DNA from: Argentina anserina
Lineage: Eukaryota; Streptophyta; Magnoliopsida; Rosales; Rosaceae
DNA length: 64,000 nucleotides
Direction of reading: 5' to 3'
Assembly: GCF_933775445.1 (NCBI RefSeq)
Contig: NC_065877.1
Span: 27,776,001-27,840,000, forward strand
Shown: positions 12,125-26,526 of the stretch, one piece after another
Layout of the letters: each line of letters opens with the position of its first letter
Numbering within the stretch: the first letter of the stretch is position 1
Position numbers and translations under genes: made by a program
The notes under the pieces: model-generated
Told to the model about the DNA's origin: nothing
What the model saw: only the letters and a program-made list of their open reading frames with translations
Databases searched by the model: none

Positions 12125-14060
12125 TGTCGACTCAAAGGTCACCCTCAAGTATAAGGGTCAAGTTATAGTGTAGTTGGATTATGAGTAGGGGATGTCGTAC
12201 CCAAGGGATTGTAAAACCCTCTCTAGCTAGGAGAACCTAAGGGATGCTAGAAGAATATGCAAATGTACAAGTCACAAATCAAGGCTTACAAGTAAACCCA
12301 AATTCATGGTGGATATATGCAAGATGGTGTAATGATTCAAATTTATTTGAGATGTGGAATTACTTCTAAAAACTAAATAACTACTTAAATTGTAAACTAT
12401 GATATGTTAAACTAGATGTGATGAAATAGATGGAAGTTAGGACTTAAGGTTTCCACCTATAGCTTCTCTTGTGAACAATGATGCTACTAAATTGAATGAT
12501 GCCACTCTAACTAGCCAATTTCTCTCCATGTATCTCTCTCGGGTATGACAATGGACAATCTCTTTTATTGGTATCAAGCAACCCCTCTCGGGTGTAGTAC
12601 TTAACTACTCAAGTCATGCATATGAATCCGGTTAAGTATCAAATGTATTACCCTAAGTGCATAAAGTTTGGAGATGAAGAAATCATGCAAACCAACCATG
12701 CTTATCTCTAAGTGATTGTAGTTTAACATGCACATGTGATATGCTATCATGCTTCAAACAACTAAGGTTAATCAAACCTTAATCATTCATCATGTCATGG
12801 CAAACAATTATACACAAATTGATTAAGTTTAAGCATGAATGTTCAACTTTTGAACTAGCATATTAGAGTGCTAATGAAAAGTGCATCAAACAAAATATTC
12901 ATATCAATGTCATACAAGATTAGCTAGGGCTTTCACCCTAGCCCCAACAAACTAACTACTCACTCATAACCAAATACACAAACTTCAACATGTTTATGAA
13001 CATCAAAGTAAAGAGATAGTAGAGATATGACTAGTGAATCTCAAGTTGAGGATGATGTGGATGAACTCATGGAGATCTGACATGGTGGTGATGAAGATCC
13101 TCAAATGATGCTAGACTCATCTTCTTCCTCCTTAATTGATGATAATGTATGAAAAATAGTGGATGATGAAGTGATGAAACTTGGTGTTTTTAGAATGAGA
13201 TGGGTAGATTGAAATGTTATCTTCCTCTCTTTCTCTTGGTTGGTGGTGGAAAATGGTGTGTTTGGAGATGGTGGTGATGGAGGTTTTTATAGAGGAGAAT
13301 GGTGGTGGAAAAAATAGAGAAAAGTGAGAGATAATTGTGTAGTGAGTGGGGTGATAAAGGAAGAAGTGGGTGATCATGGAAGAAGTGGATGATAAAAGAA
13401 GAAACATAGAAGAAGTGGGTAATAAAGGAAGGAAGTGGGTGATCATGGAGGAAGTGAATGATAGAGGAAGGAACATGGAAGAAGTGGGTGATAAAAGAAG
13501 GAAGTGGATGCTAAAGGAATAAAGTGAATAATATAGAAGTGGGTGATCATGGAAGGAATTTGGTGATCATGGAAGAAGTGGATGATAAAAGAAGAAACAT
13601 AGAAGAAGTGGGTAATAAAGGAAGATAGTGGGTGATCATGGAGGAAGTGAATGATAGAGGAAGGAACATTGAAGAAGTGGGTGGATTGCTAGTTAATGAT
13701 GGACCTAGAGGTGATGATTATACCCAAAATTAAATCAGATTTTTGCATGTAATATAAGTGTGGATTTTTGGACAATGGGGAGTCATGGTTTTTGTGAGAA
13801 AGAGAGAAAACTAGTGTAGTTAAATCCCAACTAAAAAGATGTGATCTAGTTGTGATAGAACAATGTGTTGCTCCTCCCTTGCTCCTCCATAAAATTAGCT
13901 GGAAAATGCATGGCACCACCAAAAGTGGTGGTGCTCGGAAAATTTTTGGGACTTGTTGTTTTTCTATTCTTGTCAAGATATTCTACAAAATATGGAAATG
14001 AATTAGTTTAAATTAAATTAAGCACATAAAAGAAGTAAATTCCCTGTTTTAGGGAATTAG
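12125..14060 (-). repeat. 5' LTR of the Athila-type element, ~1.9 kb
   Basis: It extends from the primer site to about 14060, where similarity to the 3' LTR ends (TTCCCTGTTTTAGGG). It contains an internal minisatellite-like block at 13330-13680 and short open frames with no known product. The outer boundary is uncertain by several bases because no duplication flank is preserved. Confidence 0.7.
13330..13680. repeat. Imperfect ~195-bp duplication of GAAGTGG-rich units in the 5' LTR
   Basis: A block of purine-rich modules (GAAGTGGATGATAAAAGAAG, GTGGGTGATCATGGA, GAAGTGAATGATAGAGGAAG) at about 13378-13470 is repeated at about 13573-13668 with few changes. A reduced version occurs in the other LTR (3576-3700). 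Copy-number change in this block explains part of the LTR length difference. Confidence 0.7.
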
Positions 14061-14089
14061 AACATATGCGAATTATGATCTAACAGTCG

Positions 14090-14837
14090 GAAGGGAGTGA
14101 CTTTGGGCGGAGACAACGCCGCAACCATGTCGTCCACGTTGGCCAGACCTTGCGAGCGTCACTGCTCCTCACACGGTTGCCGACGATGTCTGAATCTGGG
14201 CTCAATCAAAAAGTGGGACGGAGGAGGTTCAGATGGGACCGGTTTCACGACCTATGGTGGCCGGAATAAGGAGAAACACTGGCGAGGCTGCACGGCTTTA
14301 CGACGTTGCCGCATCGACTAGGCGGCAAGAGGCAGAGCACCACCACTGGGACCGATGGTGGCTGGACAGTGGAGCACCGTGCCAAAGAAGAAAACAGTGA
14401 AATGAAGAGAGAAGAGAGAAGGAAGAGAGAGAAAGGGAGGCGCGGCTTGTTTCAAAAGTCTGATTTTTTTAGTTTTAGGATTTCTTATTTTCTACTCTTA
14501 TTTTTGCTCCTTCTAAAAATGCCCCAACATAGTTTTTGATTCGTAATATTTTTGTTTAATGTCCGATTTACGCGTGTCGCGTGTTTACAAACTCATATCA
14601 TCAACCTCTACGATTTTCGTGAAGAAAGTTTCCAGAGGTAGATGACGAGTCAAAAGTCAACTCTTGAGCCCTTGAAGACTTAATCGTTTTTCAAGCTTTT
14701 GATTCTCGGATTCGATTCGACTTCAAACAATGACTAAATCGAAGGTATAAAATGCAATTTTACTCAAATCACCATCTAATAATTTTGGAGAAATTACAAG
14801 AAATCCGAATTGAAAATGTGGGTTATTACAACTAAGG
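14090..14837. repeat. LTR-like relic ending in GGGTTATTACA
   Basis: Shares ordered motifs with 2760-3480 (CGCGTGTCGCGTG, CTACGATTTTCGTGAAG, AAAAGTCAACTCTTGA). The terminal GGGTTATTACA at 14827-14837 resembles the 3' end of gypsy LTRs that start TGTAATAACCC. No coding sequence is recognised. 14838-15093, between it and the OSC stop codon, holds nothing further that I recognise. Confidence 0.5.
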
Positions 14838-15093
14838 TTGGTGAAATAGTAGAAAACTGAAAATGATGAGTTCTATTGTTCTATTGGTGCGATAGAGATA
14901 GAATAATTTGCTTATTGAGTATTCTCTTGTTCCATTGGTGAAATAGTGATAAAACAGTGGTATTTAAGCACGTACATTTGGTATTCTCTTATTCCTTAAG
15001 TACCATGCAACGAATTTTTATCTGATAAAATTTCATAGTTTACCCCTTGATTCAATACATCCTAATTCATTAGTGTTTTTTGAACATGCACAT

Positions 15094-18000
15094 TTACACA
15101 TGTGTGGCGACGGAGTGGAGGGAGCGATATTCTGCAAGAGCCCAAATTGGGAATATATTCCTGTATACTGCATAGTGTAACATGGAAGTAACATAAAAAA
15201 CCCCCATCAGTTCCTGTAAAAAGCATAAAGAGAGGAATTATTAGTAAACTTTGATAGCTCTATCCCACATTATACAAAAACCAAACACAGAATGTTACCT
15301 GTTGAGGGAAATCTCCATTTTCCAATTGAGAATTAATCAAAAGAGTCGCAGCTCTGTGAATGGGAGTAAGGTCTCTCTCCGCCTATTTCCAACAAAACCA
15401 AAATTAAGAAATTATCAGGGTGAATTACGATACTGGGGATTTGCATAGCACATTATATATTTTACAAACCTGTCCACCAGAAATTAATCCCATTAATCCC
15501 ATTCCAGTCTGCACCAAATTTGATCGGTCGCCTTCAAGAGGTGTATAGACCTGTATAACAAATCCACAGAATAACTTTGCTATACCTGAAGAGAGAATAG
15601 AATGCATTACCTTGGCCAATGATCAACATTTAAACTTTGGACCCTTCAGGGTTCAGGATATAATGCTATAAAATACTTTGGGCATAGATCTTTTAGACCT
15701 CCCCACAAATTCATGCAAAAGGGAAGATAAAAAAAACAAAGAGAATAATACCTTGTTTGAACAAGACGTATAGCTCTCTCCCCAACCACCATCATCTGTC
15801 TGTGTTTTGAGCAAAAATTCAACACTTCTGCGTATTGCCTCACAGTTTTTGTAAGTCCTGCCAGCAGCCTTCAGCCCTCGAATTGCAAACCATGTTGCAT
15901 AGATGAAGCAGATTCCCCATGTCCCATACCTGTGTAACAGCAGTCACACTAGTCAATTTACTTCTTTTATTTAATCAAGATAGTATGTACATAAACATGT
16001 CTCATATATATCGATCAAAGGAAAACAAAAACAAAAATACCATGAGCCATCAGGTGTCTGCATGTCTTCAATAAACTGTACTGCACTTGTGATGAAATCA
16101 TTGATTGTTTCCTTTCTATGTCCAGGGTATAACTTCCTGAATAAAGCTAAGGCTTCAATTGAAGATGAAGTGCACTCAACATACCTGTATATCTATTAGT
16201 TTAGAATTTTAAAAATGTTATGTCTAAATAAGGTAAGGAATGAAATATTGGGTGAAGAAGTTTACTCGTATTCAATAACAGTGTTCCCGAGAAATTCTAT
16301 TGGATTGAACCACTGACGCAAGGAATATATATGCACGTCAATGTATGAAGCACACCAAAATCACAGTACTTTTAAAATTCTTTGCTGATATAGTAATATA
16401 CTTATTTTCTTGGTTTACCTCCAACCATTGTGGAGCTCCTGTTGGATCCCAGGGTGATACACCACCATTTGGATTCTGAATCAAATTATAAATAGTTTAA
16501 TGGTGACAAAGAGCAAGTGATAAAAAATTACAAATGCGCTAGCTGCTTGAGTTAAGTACTGTTAAGTTAAATCTGTAGCTGCAGTTCAAGACAGACTCGA
16601 AATATATATGATTCAATCTACTCCTCACCTGTAGAGAAAGTATGAGATTGACAGCATCATACAAGCGCTCAGACTCAATTGCTTCACCAACAACTTGTGT
16701 TGGCATCGTTGATAACAATAGGCAACACTGTGTAACACACATAACTAGTAAGCAATATATGATTGTAACGGATAAGGCTTGGTCCTCAAATCCAGTAAAT
16801 TACAGTCAGATAAAAGTCACCTTCAAACTCTCTGCAGTACAATCAGAAACTGACCATCCATGATCTTGGTCAGATAAAGTCCAACCACCTTTGGAAATGT
16901 GACGGAAATGGGCTAAGAAGTCACCTGAAGGATTATCCCTAACCTTGAGAGTCACAAGCCAAAAAATATCCAGTCATCCGAATGCAGAAGATTAAGATAG
17001 AGGCTTGATGCTCAAATTTAAAGGAAAACAAGAAGAGGAGGCTTTTAGGACCCACTAAGCATTGACACCTGAGATTTGTTTAGGAACTCGTGTGCTTTTT
17101 GAAGTACAGATTCGAGTTCATCAGTGAGATTTCCAGCAAGTAAAGCTTGAACAGAAAGACTAGTATCCCACGTCTGGCTACCAAAGGTCTGTGTACATGT
17201 AAAATAATTGCAATCACAGTATGTTCTTTAGTGGTCAAAGTAGCATTTCATCCAAGAAATAAGTTCAAATGAAAGCTAGCCTGAGCTTTAAAAGTGTAGA
17301 AAATAGCTACACAGACCTGCATAGTTATTCCATCTTCTGCAACCCATATGTAATCTGCAATTCTTGCTAGATGCTTCCTAAAGGATTCTCCATTTGGATC
17401 TTCGATCCAACAAGCAAGCATCAATAATGACTGTAAAAATAATTGGTGTAACATAATCAAAGAAAATATGTTTTTAGTTATATAGAAAATGTCTCCCAAC
17501 TTTCCTTTAATTTAATATTTAACTACCTTTGCTACAACTCCAATTGTTATGTATCTACTAGTTTCACCTTCATAATGAATGTGTTCTACAGTTTTTTGAA
17601 GACCCTTCTCTCTGAACTTATTTAAGGGCCAGCAAGAAAGAATAGGCTCATAAACTGTGTTAAGGGTATCCCACATCAAACACTGCAATTTCCCCCCTGG
17701 ATAGTAGTTATCCTCCTGCATAGGGAAAAATGACTCGTTACAAACCTTTAATTTTGGTTTGAAGTTATGAACTATGAATTAAAGTACAGGGGGTCACCTT
17801 TGCACAGAGATGGCGTACGTTGCCCCATTTAATTTCATTATATGGCTCATTGTACATTTCTTCTCTCAGTTGTAGAATCAGAGGTGTGACAGGCCCAACA
17901 AATCTTTTTCCAAACAGGTATGACATAGGCAAATAAGCCAATCGGCCGTAGCAGTTCATATTTGCTGAGCATAGAAAATATAAAATTAGAGAGCTACTGA

Positions 18001-21000
18001 TCGACATAAAACTAAATACATGGATCAACAAAACTACATATCTCATCTTCCAGGGCTAGGGTGTCAACTCGAAACCTTTCTCCTCAACATATAAAGGATT
18101 AGTTTCTTGCAGCTATTTAAATAGATAAAGGTGGAGGGTACATAATCTAACGCACATGAATTGGAAGCACTTACCAAGTTAAAGTAAAAAAAAATATATA
18201 TATATATAGGAGAATTTTCAGGTGCGGACGTCTGTACCTTATGTAAGGTACGGATTCGCCGATTATGGCGACGGGGCAGGCTGCAACGGCGGGGCGGACC
18301 ACGACAACCGCACCCCCCACCTCTCGGCGGTCTCGTCTGTGCCGGTCAGAGCTCGATCGGCGACCCACAGCGGCCGGAATCGTGAAATCGCCGGAATCTG
18401 CCCAGAAACTTGATTTTTGCAGATTCCGGCCGCCGTGGATCGCCGATCGAGCTCCGGCCGGCATAGACGGGATCGTTGGGAGGTGGGTAGTGCGGCTGTG
18501 CTGGTCCGCCACGCCGTTGCGGCCTGTCATCTCCAAAATCAGGACGTCCGCACCTGAAACGGCATATATATATATATATATATATATTGGACAAACCTGG
18601 ATGCAGAGGGACCATAGAGGGGAAAATCCATACTTCTGGGGGCATAGGGTAACATCCGTCCCACTCATACACGCCGAGTATCTAAGTGGAACAAAACTAA
18701 GGATCTGAGAGAGACTCAATAAGTCATTAATTGGTTCTTAGTCATCAAGAGATCCGTTTTTTTTTCTTTTTTTTTTCTGGCTAGATTTTAAGCAGATACC
18801 CTTGTGAGAATTATATATTAATTTGTACTGGTTTAGAGAAATTTCCTACTGCCATATAAGTCTTTCCCCAGGATGATGAATGTGTTGCACCACCATGATC
18901 AAGAATCCACTTGCGTGCTCTTGCACAAGCGTTGTTTAAACCACCATCCGGTCCTTCTCCAAGTAGCCGCATACAAATGTAGTTAAGAATTGTACAGAAC
19001 ATCATACTAGGAGCCTGTATATGTAATCCCCACCCACCATCCTCATTCTGCAATGTATAAATTAAACTCATGATCGAGCTCTACCGATACCATATAGAAA
19101 TGCAAACACACTTGGTGGAACATTTCACAAAGACATTTAAGTTCTATGTACTTTACCTGATGACAGTATATATACCTAAGTATCTCCTTATAATGCTCTG
19201 CTGAGAACATCTTTCTAAGATGCCCCGTAATATAGAGCGAGATGACCTGCATCCTCAAACAAACAAACAAAGAGGTGAAGAGTAGTAATCAAATCTAATG
19301 GCATCCGAGTATCAGTCTCATTATTGATCTTTCTGGTTTACCAACTAGCTAGCTTAAGAATATCGACCATTGAGAGTTTGATCAAACAGGTTCTAGGCAT
19401 ATAGTGGAAATGCAGAGCTTACTCACCATGGGAGGAGTGTAAAACATGGGACCAGCATTTTCAGCAGGCCAATGCCCGTGAGGTGATTGCAAGGCAGAGT
19501 AGAAGGTAGCTGCCCTTCGGAATGCAATAGTGGCCTTTTCATACGTACAATCCTCACCATCCTCCACCTTTACTTGGGGAATTGTTTGTTTGAACTTTTT
19601 TTCTCCCAAAAGCTACAAATGTATATTCAATTTATTGGTAATTTGGTAAATAAAGACAGTAAATTCACTCAATAAGCCCTCAAGCTAAATTGGACACATC
19701 CATGTACAATCAAAGGCTCAATTGCACAGAACCGCATAATACTCGAGGCTAATACTCAATTTTGTGCAAGGATGAGAAATTATTATATATACCCGTTACA
19801 TATCCCACGTAGCGTACCCTTTAATGTTATTGATCAATTTTTGTTATTGATCCATTTTTATTGTGATTGTTTCTGATTGGTTCTTATATGTAAATAAACT
19901 TTTATCATTTTTACTGCGTGCATGTTCATTATACCATGGTGTAATATGATTGGCTGGGTACACCACATAGCAGTGCTATGTGGTGTGGCGGGTACACAGA
20001 ATAATTACTCAACAAGGATATACACATTTTTTTTAGATAAAAGTCTACTTTTCTTTGTACCAATAATCTTGATAGAGACGTAGTCCGTAATACTGGATTA
20101 GGGTATTACAAGTTCAAAGAGTCGTTGTACGGATACGAATCAAGTCAAAAAAGAAGAAGATCAATTCATACAAATTTTGGATCTTTTATTAACCATTTGA
20201 ATAATAAAATTCAAAATGTGACCCTTCACTCTAAGGGTATATACAACTATTTGACCAAAGGGTAGAAAAATTATGATCTTGTATATTTTTTAGATTATTT
20301 TACCTTCATCTATCTAAATACTTGATATAGTTGATGATAGAGACCACTTTGCCGGACTCAGAGCTCCGATCATCGAACTTCAATCACCATCGCCTGACTC
20401 CAATCGCTGGAATAAATTACTGACCCTCAGTAACCCGTGATAAATTTCGAGTCAACAGTGGTCGGAATTAGAAATCTGGTCATCAGGTACTAGAATTGCA
20501 AATTCAATCACCGATACTACTACTAAGAATAATTATTGACCCATAATAACACACAATAATAAATTATTGACTCTCAGTAATCATGTTGTTGATCCTCAAT
20601 AACCCACATTAATAAATTATTAATTACTAACCCTAATAACCCACAATAATAAATAACTAACCCTTGTAAATATGTTATTACCCTTCAGTAATGAAATATG
20701 ACCTCATATGGTATTAAAGCAACCAGTAATTTATCAAAATACGATACAAACAGTAATGAAAGCAACCAAAATTGAATCGAAAGAGATAGGTGAAGTTCAT
20801 GGAATCGGGTGCGGGTACGTGAAAAAGCGAAGCGTTTGGAAACGCGGAAGCGTTTTTTTTCCAAAAATTAAGGAAGCGGGTGCGTTTTGGAAGCGTCGGA
20901 ATAATATAAATATTATTTTTTTTTATTTTATTTTTTAATTATTTTATCTAGTATTAAAATAATTAGTTAACTATTAATGACTTATTTTCTATCCCATGAT

Positions 21001-22078
21001 TATCTTTGATTATAGCATTATTAAAGCTTCATTTCAAAATTCAAACAAAAGAATGTACAACATAGTGTGAATGTGTTGGGCACGTGCAAGTCAAAGAGAC
21101 ATTATTAGATGAAATTGATATAAAAAAGGTTCGTCTTCCCTCTGTCTCTCTCTCTCATATGGAATTTTTTTTCATATCTCTCCACAACTCTCTGTCTTCT
21201 CTATACATCTCTCTCTCATCTAGATTTTCCTAATATCTTTTCCCCATATTTCTGACACATATTAGATTGATTGATGTTATTCATCTTTAACCGCTTAACG
21301 AAATAAATAAGAAGATGAAACGACAAGAAGAGTCTCAAGACATCGATTGATGAAATAGAGGTAGAGAATGAATCACCCTTCCAATTTGGAAGTCAACGCT
21401 TCCGCCGCACTTCCAATTTGGAAGCCAACGCTTCCGTCGCGCTTCCAATTTGGAAGCCAACGCTTCCGCCGCGCTTCCAAACCCACCTTTTTCGGAATCG
21501 CGCTTCCGAGCGCTTCCGCTCCCGCTTCCGCTTCCGAAGCGGGAATCGGTCGTCCAACCAAGCTTCCGTGCTATGTAGAGGTGAACTTCACCTTTTCTGT
21601 ATACACTTTCATAAACCAGACTAATTTAACTATCTTAATAGTGAATCATGGACCTAGCTTATCATTCACAATTTCAACGATACCCAATCAAGCCATCTAG
21701 GGATTAATTGAGACAGCGGGAGACCGGGAGTGAGATGAGGACCTCATTGGGCTTGAGTCCGGGATTTGGAGTCTACCTTCCATATGTGCCACAACTTGAT
21801 TATAACAAAAACAAACAGAAATTATAACATGATTTCAAGTATTCATGGAGTTGCAACTAGGAATAATATAGCACCTGATTTCGGCAGAGGAGGTCACTAC
21901 AAGCCTGGACCCGGTGACGATTGTTGTAAAATGTCAACCGATCTTCTTCGACTTCCGCCCGCTCTTCTGGTGTGCCGGCTTCTGCGTCGAACTCCCATGT
22001 CTGCCTCCCCTGGAAGTTGTTTGTGCTGAACAAGTAAGCATCATTTGCACCCTCGTTCCCAAACCGAAGTTTCCACAT
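15094..22078 (-). CDS. OSC: Oxidosqualene cyclase (triterpene/sterol synthase), 761 aa
   Basis: Cyclises 2,3-oxidosqualene on the ER membrane. Eighteen coding exons with GT-AG introns keep frame: 21875-22078, 19427-19612, 19157-19246, 18850-19047, 18597-18681, 17798-17964, 17527-17715, 17317-17430, 17069-17188, 16821-16943, 16629-16727, 16419-16475, 16266-16312, 16041-16184, 15752-15929, 15470-15550, 15299-15382, 15094-15213. Length and exon number are typical of plant OSCs. DCTAE (catalytic Asp, residues 485-489) is intact, as are QW-type motifs ([28 protein letters not shown]). Residues 257-262 read MNCYGR instead of the usual MWCYCR. The C-terminus ends SLHSVATHV rather than the common KRVPLP type. 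It resembles beta-amyrin-type enzymes more than cycloartenol synthase, but the product cannot be assigned. It is head to head with a squalene epoxidase gene. Intron 1 (2.3 kb) and intron 5 carry transposon insertions. Confidence 0.95.
18209..18563. mobile_element. GC-rich foldback MITE inside (TA)n, copy 1, OSC intron 5
   Basis: The element lies between TA runs at 18194-18208 and 18564-18588. The terminal inverted repeat is about 20 bp around TTTCAGGTGCGGACGTC. Internally, arms at about 18290-18385 and 18425-18525 are near-complementary (ACCGCACCCCCCACCTCTC pairs with the GGAGGTGGGTAGTGCGG side). High GC sharply separates it from the intron. It sits just 3' of the OSC exon at 18597-18681, so it is transcribed as intron. 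Confidence 0.8.
19613..20400. other. OSC intron 1, exon-2-proximal part
   Basis: AT-rich intron sequence with no recognised gene. It includes a short inverted pair, GTACACCACATAGCA / TGCTATGTGGTGT (about 19957-19986), and a CCGGACTCAGAGCTCCGATC stretch (about 20353) that looks like transposon-derived sequence. No element was confidently bounded. Confidence 0.4.
20400..20700. repeat. Degenerate tandem repeat built on CCTCAGTAAC and AATAATAAATTATTGAC
   Basis: Phrases such as TTACTGACCCTCAGTAACCC, TTGACTCTCAGTAATCA, TTGATCCTCAATAACCCAC and TAACCCACAATAATAAATAA recur about every 30-55 bp. It lies in OSC intron 1. No protein is encoded. Confidence 0.5.
20795..21600. mobile_element. GGAAGCG-rich inverted-repeat element, copy 1, in OSC intron 1
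   Basis: The left end (GAATCGGGTGCGGGTACGTG then GAAACGCGGAAGCG) and the right end (GAAGCGGGAATCGG ... AAGCTTCCGTGC) are rich in the same motif in opposite orientation. AGGTGAAGTTCA just outside the left end is matched by its reverse complement TGAACTTCACCT on the right (about 21581-21592), so the inverted repeat may extend further. Related sequences occur at 30650-31215 and 37885-38010. I do not recognise the family. No transposase is present. Confidence 0.55.
21378..21473. repeat. Three perfect-register 32-bp minisatellite units
   Basis: Units begin at 21378, 21410 and 21442, each starting with the perfect palindrome CTTCCAATTTGGAAG and continuing (T/C)CAACGCTTCCG(C/T)CG. Only three positions vary. 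It lies at the right end of the GGAAGCG element in OSC intron 1. Confidence 0.85.
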
Positions 22079-22780
22079 ACTTCTTTCTAGTTTAATCCTC
22101 TCTGCAGCGATTAGTGATACAACTACTAAAACACTCCTCTCTGCTCTTTCTTTCAGCCCTGGTCGGTGAAAGCAGGCCTGATTTCTTCCTCCTTCTCTCT
22201 ATCGGCAAATCTCGGCACCGTTAGTTTCAGCACCGTAATTTTGGATACTAATTTAATAAACCACGACTCTACACTCCTTCACATTTGAACCTTGTCGGCC
22301 ATGCTAATTAAGTAATTAGAGAATCTTTATATCTGTCCATCATTTGTCGTTTCTTCTAAAAAAACAAGAAAGAAAGTAATTAGAGAATCTTTATATGTGT
22401 CCATCATTGGAGATTTGGAGATGCTTTAGACTATAACCCCAGGATTAGAGAATGGCGTAATTGTTTAGTTTAAACCAGATAATTAATGCAATTATTATAT
22501 AATTGTTGACGTACCTGTGTCCTATAGTCAACTGTCCACCGGGGATCTTTTTTAATCCCACCGAAAAGATGCTCGTAGCACCCTCGACTCTCCATCCACA
22601 TAATTTCAAACCCTCATGGCATGCTTCCCATAATCACAACTCCTTCACATCGCCCAGAACTAGATCACACACAAAATAATAGACCCAAAACAACATTCTA
22701 GTTATCTTTTTCATCGGAAAAATAAAAAACATTCTTTAATCTTGTTTGTTTACGGGAGGTGTTTACATTGTTGAAGATAT
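22079..22780. promoter_or_regulatory. 702-bp shared intergenic region of the divergent OSC and SQE genes
   Basis: The ATG codons of the two genes (22078 minus, 22781 plus) face away from each other, so both promoters and 5' leaders must fit here. A 34-bp direct repeat with one mismatch (22311-22344 and 22375-22408, starting AGTAATTAGAGAATC) lies in the middle. ATTATTATATAATTG at 22491-22505 is a candidate TATA element. Two W-box cores face each other (TTGAC at 22506-22510, GTCAA at 22527-22531). The regulatory roles are inferred from position only. Confidence 0.6.
22311..22408. repeat. 34-bp direct repeat in the OSC/SQE promoter region
   Basis: The two copies start at 22311 and 22375 (64-bp offset). 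They differ at one base (ATATCTGTCC versus ATATGTGTCC). Confidence 0.85.

Positions 22781-26526
<3,746 letters not shown>

Larger units (their letters stand above)
3519..14060 (-). mobile_element. Degenerate Athila-lineage Ty3/gypsy retrotransposon
   Basis: On the minus strand the order is 5' LTR (12125-14060), primer-binding site (12101-12118), gag, protease-like, RT/RNase H, integrase, a long non-coding spacer (4087-6248), then a truncated 3' LTR (3519-4086). The RT and protease motifs, the polymerase order (integrase last) and a primer site matching the 3' end of tRNA-Asp point to the Athila branch. Stop codons and frameshifts interrupt every reading frame, and the two LTRs differ by large deletions, so it cannot be autonomous. 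No target-site duplication can be read, because the 3' LTR has lost its outer end. Confidence 0.85.

Noticed and set aside
13132..13476. 114-residue Phe/Ser/Thr-rich frame
   Set aside because: It reads through the purine-rich repeat block of the 5' LTR; low complexity and no homologous features.
18171..18719. Long open frames on both strands across OSC intron 5
   Set aside because: They arise from the GC-rich foldback element and TA runs (IYIYIY stretches) and contain only the short real exon at 18597-18681.
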